Shown in pieces: positions 1 through 6,624 of a stretch of 8,771 bases of DNA (positions within the stretch are counted from its first letter, which is position 1; the number at the start of each line of letters is the position of its first letter). The position numbers and the translations under genes are program-made. Under the pieces are notes generated by a model. It did no database searches and was not told the DNA's origin. It saw only the letters and a program-made list of their open reading frames with translations. The stretch spans positions 1-8,771 of the forward strand of contig PKCL01000018.1 in assembly GCA_002862165.1 (NCBI GenBank), read 5' to 3'. This DNA is from Planctomycetaceae bacterium. GTDB taxonomy: Bacteria; Planctomycetota; Planctomycetia; Pirellulales; UBA1268.

Positions 1-77
1 GAGTCCAAGAGGTTCCTGTTGGCACATTGCCTCGCTTTGAAGGTAAAGCTCGGAGAGTGATCGATAACCGTGAATAG
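1..77 (+). CDS. C-terminal end of a probable phenylacetate-CoA ligase-family (PaaK-like) AMP-forming enzyme, partial
   Basis: Only the last 24 codons are present, in the frame that begins at base 3 and ends with TAG at 75-77. The peptide contains GTLPRFEGKARRVIDNRE. This resembles the extreme C-terminus of phenylacetate-CoA ligase-type proteins, where a P-R-x-E-x-K-A-x-R-V-x-D-x-R pattern is usual. Those enzymes activate an aryl or similar carboxylic acid with ATP and join it to coenzyme A in the cytoplasm. The next gene starts 16 bases later on the same strand, so the two are probably co-transcribed. The identification rests on a very short tail recognised from memory. The substrate cannot be inferred. 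A competing frame that stops at 60 has no recognisable content. Confidence 0.5.
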   Translation, partial: VQEVPVGTLPRFEGKARRVIDNRE

Positions 78-93
78 GCAAAAGGTGCTTTGA

Positions 94-402
94 TTGAGTG
101 AATACCGGCCACAAGGCATTCGCCGCTGTGACAATGGCAGCATTGCAATAGATTGGAACGATGGTCTGAAGTCAGAGTATTCTGCACAGAATCTCCGCGA
201 TGCCTGTCCTTGCGCTACATGTCGAGAGAAGCGAACCATTCCAAGAGAGAGAAATCCACTTCAAGTGCTAGAGTCTTCAGATCTTGTATCGCTGTCAATT
301 CGTGAAATGCAGCCGATTGGGCAGTATGCATACAAGATCCTCTTTTCTGATGGGCATGACAGTGGCATATACACGCTGGAATATCTGCGTGAATTAGGTT
401 GA
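94..402 (+). CDS. DUF971 (gamma-butyrobetaine hydroxylase-like N-terminal domain) small protein
   Basis: This 102-residue protein is a stand-alone DUF971 domain, the small zinc-binding-type module also found at the N-terminus of gamma-butyrobetaine hydroxylases and fused to some Mrp/ApbC proteins. Visible hallmarks are the R-D-A-C-P-C-A-T-C cluster (Cys38, Cys40, Cys43) and the C-terminal D-G-H-D-S-G-I-Y-T-L-E-Y-L-R block at about residues 86-100. The length is normal for the single-domain family. The start is TTG at 94, preceded by AAGGTG at 82-87 with a six-base spacer; no ATG lies nearby in frame, so the N-terminus is fairly secure. Its molecular role is not established; links to iron-sulfur or metal handling are inference from family context. 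It follows the PaaK-like gene by 16 bases and converges directly on ahpD. Confidence 0.88.
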   Translation: MSEYRPQGIRRCDNGSIAIDWNDGLKSEYSAQNLRDACPCATCREKRTIPRERNPLQVLESSDLVSLSIREMQPIGQYAYKILFSDGHDSGIYTLEYLRELG

Positions 403-945
403 TCACCCTTTTACAATTCCGACAGTTGCAGCGTTGACCACTGCAGCAATCCGGATTGCGTCATGACAGGCATCTTCACTCACGTTGAGTTGGAGGAGAC
501 TAGATTCATGGCTCTTTAAGCATATCTCACAGCCGGCAAGTGCAGCACACCCAAGGCTCATGAGTTCAAAGTCAGCTTTTGTTGTAGCTGGCTGGTTCAT
601 ACGATTCATTCGAAGGCGGGCTGGCCGAGCTGAGTAGCTCTCCTTTCCAATCATGTGGCGAAAGCGGTAATACACCGTATTCATCGCCATGATTCCCCCG
701 GCGGCGATTGCATCACTAATGATCGGGGCACTAGCTTCTCCAAGTGCTTCTCTGATGTCGGCTTGAATGGCCGAAATAACGTCATCTGATCGGATAAAAT
801 ATCCGCACGCCAGGGCTATGCCAAGTGACTGAGGTGCCTGTAGGTTTTCTCCTGTCAGAACACTCGACACGTTGAGGCGGATATCTTTCAGTTCGTCAGG
901 TAGTGCTTCACAGAGTTTGTCGAGGGCAGGCGTTGGTATCGACAT
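403..945 (-). CDS. ahpD: Alkyl hydroperoxidase AhpD (carboxymuconolactone decarboxylase-like fold)
   Basis: The 180-residue protein matches AhpD along its length; the Mycobacterium tuberculosis protein has about 177. In mycobacteria AhpD passes electrons from lipoyl-dihydrolipoamide proteins to the peroxiredoxin AhpC, and it has weak peroxidase activity of its own. The redox motif is C-E-I-C at residues 139-142. His146 and Glu127 (in A-D-F-E-L) sit at the spacing of mycobacterial Cys130, Cys133, His137 and Glu118. The residue matching mycobacterial His132 is isoleucine. The conserved block A-I-A-A-G-G-I-M-A-M-N-T-V-Y-Y-R-F lies in the middle. The start at 945 was chosen because M-S-I-P-T-P aligns with the family N-terminus and has GAGGA about ten bases upstream. 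The longer frame back to 1077 would add 44 unrelated residues across the divergent promoter region. No ahpC is present in the window. Confidence 0.9.
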   Translation of the reverse strand: MSIPTPALDKLCEALPDELKDIRLNVSSVLTGENLQAPQSLGIALACGYFIRSDDVISAIQADIREALGEASAPIISDAIAAGGIMAMNTVYYRFRHMIGKESYSARPARLRMNRMNQPATTKADFELMSLGCAALAGCEICLKSHESSLLQLNVSEDACHDAIRIAAVVNAATVGIVKG

Positions 946-990
946 GGTGATTTCGTCCTCTAAGGCAGATGAAGTGTTACTTTTCCGTGA

Positions 991-996
991 ATTGTA
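991..996 (-). promoter_or_regulatory. Candidate -10 element for ahpD
   Basis: On the minus strand this reads TACAAT, five of six matches to the sigma-70 consensus. It would place a transcript start near 984 and a leader of about 39 bases before the ATG at 945. No convincing -35 is seen at the usual spacing: the bases at 1014-1019 read CCCCCA. It therefore rests on the -10 alone and may need an activator. It lies within 10 bases of the predicted carB -35. Confidence 0.3.
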
Positions 997-1004
997 GCCG
1001 TTTA

Positions 1005-1034
1005 TTGAACGAATGGGGGTCAGGATGCTAGAGT
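1005..1034 (+). promoter_or_regulatory. Candidate sigma-70-type promoter for carB
   Basis: TTGAAC (1005-1010) and TAGAGT (1029-1034) are separated by 18 bases. Each matches its consensus in four of six positions, and TGC just before the second gives an extended -10. The expected transcript start is near 1041, giving a leader of about 37 bases that begins GATTTG. The match is moderate and such pairs occur by chance. Its support is its position in the only sizeable gap upstream of carB. Confidence 0.3.
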
Positions 1035-1046
1035 CGACGAGATTTG

Positions 1047-1066
1047 TTTTTTTAACTCGAAAAAAA
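1047..1066 (+). repeat. Perfect T7/A7 inverted repeat in the carB leader
   Basis: Seven T (1047-1053), six bases AACTCG, then seven A (1060-1066) form a perfect inverted repeat ending 11 bases before the carB ATG. In RNA it would be a weak all-A:U hairpin covering the purine-rich stretch where a ribosome binding site would lie; no strong Shine-Dalgarno is otherwise visible. On the DNA it could instead act as a bent or easily melted tract. The flanking bases do not extend the stem, so it is not a convincing terminator for either strand. Confidence 0.45.
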
Positions 1067-1077
1067 GACCCTGCCAA

Positions 1078-4000
1078 ATGCCCCGCCGCGATGACCTTCG
1101 CACAATTTTATTGATCGGTTCCGGACCAATTGTTATTGGACAAGCCTGTGAATTTGATTATTCAGGCACGCAAGCCTGTAAGTCTCTGAGAGATGATGGT
1201 TACCGCGTTGTCCTCGTCAATTCAAATCCAGCTACCATCATGACTGATCCCGGGACAGCGGATCGAACATATATCGAACCGCTGACTTGGCAGATGTTGG
1301 AAAAAGTTATTGCTGTAGAAAAACCCGATGCGGTCCTCCCAACACTAGGAGGTCAAACAGCATTAAATCTTGCCATGGATCTTGATCACCATGGTGTTCT
1401 TGAAAAATATGGCGTTGAGATGATCGGCGCTCGGGCGGAGGCGATTCAGCGAGGAGAAGACAGAGAGAAATTCAAGGCAACAATGGAAAAAATTGGCTTG
1501 GATACTTGTCGTGGTCGGCTTGTGAAGTCGCTTGCAGAAGCCCGCGGAATGCTTTCGGAGGTGGGTTTACCTGCCGTCATACGTCCAAGTTTTACATTAG
1601 GTGGGTCTGGCTCCGGTATCGCATACAATCGAGAAGAGTTCGACCAAAAGGTTCAGCGTGGCCTTGATCTTTCACCAGTGAGCGAAGTTCTTGTCGAAGA
1701 GTCCATTCTTGGGTGGAAAGAATACGAGATGGAGGTCATGCGCGATGCAGATGACAATGCCGTTGTCATCTGCTCGATCGAGAACTTTGACCCGTGTGGT
1801 GTGCACACCGGTGATTCAATTACTGTTGCTCCCGCAATGACTCTGACTGATCGCCAGTATCAATTAATGAGAGATGCAAGTTTTGCAGTTATTCGGGCGA
1901 TTGGAGTTGAGACAGGGGGATCAAATATTCAGTTTGCGGTTCACCCTGATACCGGTCGCATGATTGTTATTGAGATGAATCCAAGAGTTAGTCGTTCGTC
2001 GGCGCTTGCCAGTAAAGCAACTGGTTTTCCAATAGCCAAAATAGCAGCCAAACTTGCGGTCGGCTGGCGGCTGCATGAGTTGGCAAATGACATTACAAAG
2101 AAAACAAAAGCTTGTTTTGAGCCATCAATTGACTACGTCGTTGTAAAGGTACCTCGTTTTGCTTTTGAGAAATTCCCAGAGGCTGATAGCAAGCTCTCAA
2201 CTCAGATGAAAAGCGTTGGCGAAACAATGGCAATCGGGAGAACCTTCAAAGAAGCGTTCCAAAAGTCACTTCGGGGGCTTGAGGTTGGCTCATTTGGTTT
2301 TGGCTGTGATGGTAAAGATCTCTGGGGTACACCAACTCAGCCATCTATAGATGATATTCGTGCCCGTGTTGCGAGGCCGGACCCGGATCGAGTTTGGTTT
2401 CTGCGTTATGCGCTGTTGTCCGGATTAAGTGTTGAGGAACTGTATACGTTGACCGGCATTGATCGGTGGTTCCTTGACCAGTTGTTGCAGATTGTGGAAT
2501 TGGAAAATCATGTACGAGAAGCCGGCAGCCTCAAAAATATTGATGATAAGACACTGCGGCAAGCCAAGCAGGCCGGGTTTTCAGATAGGCAGTTGGCGAA
2601 TCTCTTGGGTGAAGTCGAACTTGATGTGCGTGACGATAGGAAATCTCGTGGGATTGTCGCTACATTTAAGTCTGTTGATACCTGTGCCGCTGAGTTCGAG
2701 GCTGAGACCCCCTACTACTATTCAACATGGGAGTCCGAGGACGAAACACCACCGAAGGCAGACGGCGTAAAAAGAATCATGATACTCGGTGGTGGGCCGA
2801 ACAGAATCGGCCAAGGCATTGAGTTTGATTACTGCTGTTGTCATGCCAGTTTCGCACTCCGTGAATTAGGCATCGAGAGTGTCATGGTGAATTCGAACCC
2901 CGAGACGGTAAGTACTGATTACGACACGAGTGATCTGTTGTTTTTTGAGCCCCTAACCAGTGAAGACGTTCTTAATATCGCAGACCGGATTGATCCGGAT
3001 GGTGTTATCGTGCAGCTTGGTGGGCAGACTCCGCTTAACTTGGCGAGAGCACTCGCTGCTGCAGGACTGCCGATTATTGGAACAAGTGTCGATACGATCG
3101 AGGAGGCAGAAGATCGTGAAAAGTTTCGTGAGTTACTCGATCGATTGCATCTCAAGCAGCCTGCCAGTGGAATCTGCCGTACTCCTGAACAAGCACGTAA
3201 GGAAGTTGCGAGAATAGGCTATCCTTCTTTGGTTCGGCCCAGTTTTGTTCTGGGTGGCCGTGCGATGGAGATTTGTTATGACCAGGCGCAGTTTGAGCGA
3301 TTTGTGGCGGAAGCGTTTGTCGTTGCTCAGGGGCAGCCAGTATTAATCGATCGTTTTCTTGAGGACGCGACAGAAGTCGATGTGGATTGTATCTGTGATG
3401 GTACGGATGTCATTGTGGCTGGAGTTATGGAGCACATTGAGGAAGCGGGTGTGCATTCCGGTGATTCGGCGTGCTGTATCCCTCCCCATAACCTCAGTGA
3501 TCAGACTGTGTCAGAAATCAAGAAGGCTGCTTCGGGCTTGGCACGGAGTCTTGGAGTTATAGGCCTGATGAATGTGCAGTTTGCTGTGAAGCGTGAAGGA
3601 GATGAAGATGCCCTCTACGTTATTGAAGTCAATCCGCGTGCGAGTCGAACGGTTCCATTTGTTGCGAAAGCGACAGGCGTGCCGATTGCAAAGATTGCCG
3701 TAAAGGTCATGGCGGGAGAAAGTCTTGCTGAACAAGGTGTCGTTGCAGATCCTGTTCCATCACACGTAAGTGTCAAAGAAAGTGTTTTTCCGTTTGTAAA
3801 GTTTGCAGGTGTAGATATCGCACTTGGTCCAGAGATGCGAAGCACTGGTGAAGTGATGGGAGTGAGTGATAACTTCAGTCTGGCCTTTGCGAAGGGGCAG
3901 TTGGCCGCAGGGACAGTGCTTCCTGAAGCTGGAAGGATTTTTCTGAGCGTCGCAAGTCAGTCGGCAAAAAGATCAATGGTCAAGCTAGCTCAACGACTGG

Positions 4001-4350
4001 TGGGTCTGGGTTTTGAATTGATGGCGACGTCGGGTACCGCAGAAGCAATTAGCCAATCCGGCATTAAAGTCGAGACGGTGAAGAAATTGCAGGAAGGACA
4101 CCCAAATCTGATAGACCATTTAATTGATGGTCGTGTTCAATTAATTTTCAACACGCCACGTGGTAAGGGGGCTCGTACCGACGAGGGAAGAATTCGAGCA
4201 GCAAGCGTTCTTTATGGGGTTCCTTGTATCACCACACTTCCGGCAGCTGAGGCGTGTGTGCGTGCGATGGAGGGATTGAAGAGTGAGCCGATGAAGATCC
4301 AAGCAATGCAGGATCGGTTTGTGGCAGGGGCAGCATCTATTAATCGATAA
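1078..4350 (+). CDS. carB: Carbamoyl-phosphate synthase large chain (ammonia/ATP-using subunit)
   Basis: A full-length 1090-residue CarB (E. coli 1073). With the CarA glutaminase it makes carbamoyl phosphate from bicarbonate, glutamine-derived ammonia and two ATP, for pyrimidine and arginine synthesis in the cytoplasm. It has the duplicated architecture: a first ATP-grasp half at about residues 1-400 (G-S-G-P-I-V-I-G-Q-A-C-E-F-D-Y-S-G and I-E-M-N-P-R-V-S-R-S-S), an oligomerisation region, a second half from about 565 (G-G-G-P-N-R-I-G-Q-G-I-E-F-D-Y and I-E-V-N-P-R-A-S-R), and a C-terminal MGS-like allosteric domain from about 953. Residues corresponding to E. coli Lys954, Thr974, Thr977 and Lys993 (UMP/IMP site) and to Glu783, Asp791 and Thr1042 (ornithine site) are conserved by hand alignment, so effector control may be retained. 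carA is not adjacent. ATG at 1078 matches the usual family start, although its Shine-Dalgarno is weak. Confidence 0.98.
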   Translation: MPRRDDLRTILLIGSGPIVIGQACEFDYSGTQACKSLRDDGYRVVLVNSNPATIMTDPGTADRTYIEPLTWQMLEKVIAVEKPDAVLPTLGGQTALNLAMDLDHHGVLEKYGVEMIGARAEAIQRGEDREKFKATMEKIGLDTCRGRLVKSLAEARGMLSEVGLPAVIRPSFTLGGSGSGIAYNREEFDQKVQRGLDLSPVSEVLVEESILGWKEYEMEVMRDADDNAVVICSIENFDPCGVHTGDSITVAPAMTLTDRQYQLMRDASFAVIRAIGVETGGSNIQFAVHPDTGRMIVIEMNPRVSRSSALASKATGFPIAKIAAKLAVGWRLHELANDITKKTKACFEPSIDYVVVKVPRFAFEKFPEADSKLSTQMKSVGETMAIGRTFKEAFQKSLRGLEVGSFGFGCDGKDLWGTPTQPSIDDIRARVARPDPDRVWFLRYALLSGLSVEELYTLTGIDRWFLDQLLQIVELENHVREAGSLKNIDDKTLRQAKQAGFSDRQLANLLGEVELDVRDDRKSRGIVATFKSVDTCAAEFEAETPYYYSTWESEDETPPKADGVKRIMILGGGPNRIGQGIEFDYCCCHASFALRELGIESVMVNSNPETVSTDYDTSDLLFFEPLTSEDVLNIADRIDPDGVIVQLGGQTPLNLARALAAAGLPIIGTSVDTIEEAEDREKFRELLDRLHLKQPASGICRTPEQARKEVARIGYPSLVRPSFVLGGRAMEICYDQAQFERFVAEAFVVAQGQPVLIDRFLEDATEVDVDCICDGTDVIVAGVMEHIEEAGVHSGDSACCIPPHNLSDQTVSEIKKAASGLARSLGVIGLMNVQFAVKREGDEDALYVIEVNPRASRTVPFVAKATGVPIAKIAVKVMAGESLAEQGVVADPVPSHVSVKESVFPFVKFAGVDIALGPEMRSTGEVMGVSDNFSLAFAKGQLAAGTVLPEAGRIFLSVASQSAKRSMVKLAQRLVGLGFELMATSGTAEAISQSGIKVETVKKLQEGHPNLIDHLIDGRVQLIFNTPRGKGARTDEGRIRAASVLYGVPCITTLPAAEACVRAMEGLKSEPMKIQAMQDRFVAGAASINR

Positions 4351-4377
4351 GCGTTAACGAGAGTTTTGGCAGACACA

Positions 4378-6624
4378 ATGGAATCTCCTTTCCCAGACGT
4401 GCCCGCAGCTCCACGGCCGCTGCTGTCCTGTGGGCCGGATGTGCCGCCACGTTTGACAGCAAGAACTCTCGATGGTCTTGAGTGGTTGTTAGCACGAGAG
4501 TTGGTATCACTTGGTGCTACAGACTTGAGAATAGGGCGTCGAACAATCGAGTTTTCTGGATCAACCGAAACGCTTTACAGGGCGGTATTAGAGTCTCGGG
4601 TAGCTATTCGGATTCTCGAGCCGCTTGGTCGTTTTGCAGTGAGTTCACCGGAGTCACTGTATTCATCGATATCCAGCGTGGATTGGGCAAAGCATTTACG
4701 GCCAAACCAAACACTTCGCGTTGATGCCCGTGTCCACGATACATTCATAGACCACTCTCTGTATGCGTCTCAAGTTGTCAAAGATGCAGTTGTAGATGGT
4801 GTGCGAGCGGTGCATGGTCGCCGGCCTAATGTGCAGCTGCATGGTGCGAGTCTCCGGCTTTCACTTCATCTTTCTGGAGAGACAGCGACACTTTTTCGTG
4901 ATGCTGCTGGTCAGTCCTTGCATCAGCGTGGTTGGCGTCAAGGAAGGGTTGAGGCACCTTTGTCGGAGGTGTTAGCTGCTGGAGTTCTTGGAATTACAGG
5001 ATGGCAGGTGGGCGAGTCTTTGTTGGATCCAATGTGTGGTTCCGGAACACTTGTCATAGAAGCAGCAACTCAAGCTGCTGGTCTTGCTCCAGGTCTTTTG
5101 CGAGCGAGAAAAAAAAATCAAGGTTTCTTTCGGTTTCATGATTTTGATCGAGAACTTGCAAAGAGTATCCTGCTCGACCTTGAAGAAAGAGCGAGGACAC
5201 CTTCTGGTAGTTTTCATGCAAGTGACCTTGATCCAGCTGTAATTCAGGTTGCAGAGCAATCGGCTGCACTCGCTGGTGTAGCCGATTATATCAAATTCTC
5301 ATGCAGTCATTTTGAAGCAGTCGTTCCAAAGCAAGAGCCGGGCTTGATCGTTACGAATCCACCATACGGAGAGCGACTCGTACAGCTAAGAGCAGGCGCT
5401 GTATTTCGGCGAGTCGGTGATTGGTTAAAGAATTCATGTCCGGGTTGGCGTGCCGGGGTGCTTGCTCCTGTTGAGCTGTCTAAATTAATTGGCCTGAAGC
5501 CAGATCGTCGAGTGATTCTTTCAAATGGTCCAATTGAGTGCAGGTTGATTGAATTAGTTATTCGGAAAAAGGAATACTCAACAGAGGCTCCAGAAGAACT
5601 TGCAGCGATAACCCCCGATGGAGGGCGTAGCGATTCAATAAAGAAGCCAACAAGAAGCGTCGGCGATCAAATCGGTGATTTTCGAAGACGTCTGGTGAAG
5701 CGGACTCGTCACCTCGGGCGATGGGCGAGAAAACAGGGCATCGAGGCATATCGTCTTTATGATCGAGATATTCCAGAGATTCCTCTTGTTATCGACAGGT
5801 ACGGTGATTGGCTCCATACCGCCGAATATGAGCGTCCTCATGAGCGGACGGCTATTGAGCACGACGTTTGGCTCGACCGGCTCATGGAGGCAGCAGCAGA
5901 TGAACTAGGTCTTGCGGCAGACAGTGTGTTCCTGAAGGTACGCCGTCGACAGCGTGCTGGGGGGCAGTATGAAAAACTGGATGATCGCTCTGCGACTTTT
6001 CTCGTGAGTGAACACGGATTGAAATTTGAAGTTAATCTTTCTGACTATCTGGATACGGGACTGTTTCTCGATCATCGACAAACTCGATCAATGGTTCGCG
6101 AAGATGCTCAAGATCGTTCTTTCCTGAACCTTTTTGGATATACTGGTAGCTTCTCAGTTGCGGCAGCTGCTGGTGGTGCCGCAAGAACGACCACCGTCGA
6201 TCTTTCGAATACGTATCTTGAATGGGCGCGGCGAAATTTATCAGCAAATGGATTTTTAGATCGACGGCAGCATGCCCTTGTGCGAGATGACGCCCGGGCC
6301 TTCCTCGAGCACCGCAGTCGCCGAGGTGAGCGACCATTTGATCTTGTGGTTGTTGATCCCCCAACATTCTCACGTTCAACGAGGCAGCAACAGGATTGGG
6401 ATGTTCAGCGGGATCATGTCGCATTGCTTCAGGCCGTCGCTCGTAATCTTTCTGCATGTGGAGTTGTTTATTTTTCAACAAATTATCGGAGATTTAAATT
6501 CGATGAAAATCTTTTGGCTGGTATCTATGATATATATGAAATCAGCCGGCGGACGGTACCAGAAGATTTTCGAAATACCCGAATTCATCGTTCGTGGAAA
6601 TTTGTGAAGAGGACGGAATCATGA
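4378..6624 (+). CDS. rlmL: Bifunctional 23S rRNA (guanine-N2-)-methyltransferase RlmL / (guanine-N7-)-methyltransferase RlmK
   Basis: This 748-residue fusion carries both rRNA methyltransferases known from E. coli RlmKL (702 residues), which make m2G2445 and m7G2069 in 23S rRNA (E. coli numbering) during 50S assembly using S-adenosylmethionine. An N-terminal THUMP-type RNA-binding region (about residues 25-175) comes first. The RlmL domain has the SAM motif D-P-M-C-G-S-G-T near 217 and catalytic N-P-P-Y-G near 327. The RlmK domain has F-L-N-L-F-G-Y-T-G-S-F near 582 and D-P-P-T-F-S-R-S near 660. Both active sites look intact. The start is uncertain. ATG at 4378 is preferred, but TTG at 4366 would add four residues, and the family-like sequence begins only near residue 25, so GTG at 4441 is possible too. 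It begins 27 bases after carB and overlaps the next gene by four bases. An A9 run lies at 5109-5117. Confidence 0.95.
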   Translation: MESPFPDVPAAPRPLLSCGPDVPPRLTARTLDGLEWLLARELVSLGATDLRIGRRTIEFSGSTETLYRAVLESRVAIRILEPLGRFAVSSPESLYSSISSVDWAKHLRPNQTLRVDARVHDTFIDHSLYASQVVKDAVVDGVRAVHGRRPNVQLHGASLRLSLHLSGETATLFRDAAGQSLHQRGWRQGRVEAPLSEVLAAGVLGITGWQVGESLLDPMCGSGTLVIEAATQAAGLAPGLLRARKKNQGFFRFHDFDRELAKSILLDLEERARTPSGSFHASDLDPAVIQVAEQSAALAGVADYIKFSCSHFEAVVPKQEPGLIVTNPPYGERLVQLRAGAVFRRVGDWLKNSCPGWRAGVLAPVELSKLIGLKPDRRVILSNGPIECRLIELVIRKKEYSTEAPEELAAITPDGGRSDSIKKPTRSVGDQIGDFRRRLVKRTRHLGRWARKQGIEAYRLYDRDIPEIPLVIDRYGDWLHTAEYERPHERTAIEHDVWLDRLMEAAADELGLAADSVFLKVRRRQRAGGQYEKLDDRSATFLVSEHGLKFEVNLSDYLDTGLFLDHRQTRSMVREDAQDRSFLNLFGYTGSFSVAAAAGGAARTTTVDLSNTYLEWARRNLSANGFLDRRQHALVRDDARAFLEHRSRRGERPFDLVVVDPPTFSRSTRQQQDWDVQRDHVALLQAVARNLSACGVVYFSTNYRRFKFDENLLAGIYDIYEISRRTVPEDFRNTRIHRSWKFVKRTES
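6607..6613 (+). promoter_or_regulatory. Ribosome binding site deciding the start of the substrate-binding protein
   Basis: AAGAGGA lies seven bases before the ATG at 6621, inside the 3' end of rlmKL. It is the strongest Shine-Dalgarno match seen at a gene start here. It favours ATG 6621 over the in-frame GTG at 6594. The ATGA overlap with the rlmKL stop suggests translational coupling. Confidence 0.75.

Noticed and set aside
1..60. Frame 1 reading that ends with TGA at 58-60
   Set aside because: The peptide has no family resemblance, while frame 3 over the same bases ends in a recognisable ligase-like tail.
1044..1067. T7/A7 repeat as a bidirectional terminator
   Set aside because: The stem is only A:T with no G:C pairs and lies at gene starts, not ends, so efficient termination is unlikely.
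946..1077. A longer AhpD reading frame starting at ATG 1077 on the minus strand
   Set aside because: The extra 44 residues do not resemble AhpD, they cross the only promoter-sized gap upstream of carB, and the start at 945 matches both the family length and a nearby ribosome binding site.
6032..6481. Minus-strand open frame of 149 codons
   Set aside because: It lies entirely antisense to the RlmK domain, whose catalytic motifs are intact. Its His/Gln/Arg-rich composition is typical of a shadow frame.
6500..6545. AT-rich stretch with TATGAT and TATATA as an internal promoter for the importer genes
   Set aside because: No acceptable -35 hexamer lies 16-18 bases upstream of TATGAT, and the region is explained by coding for Y-D-I-Y-E in RlmK.
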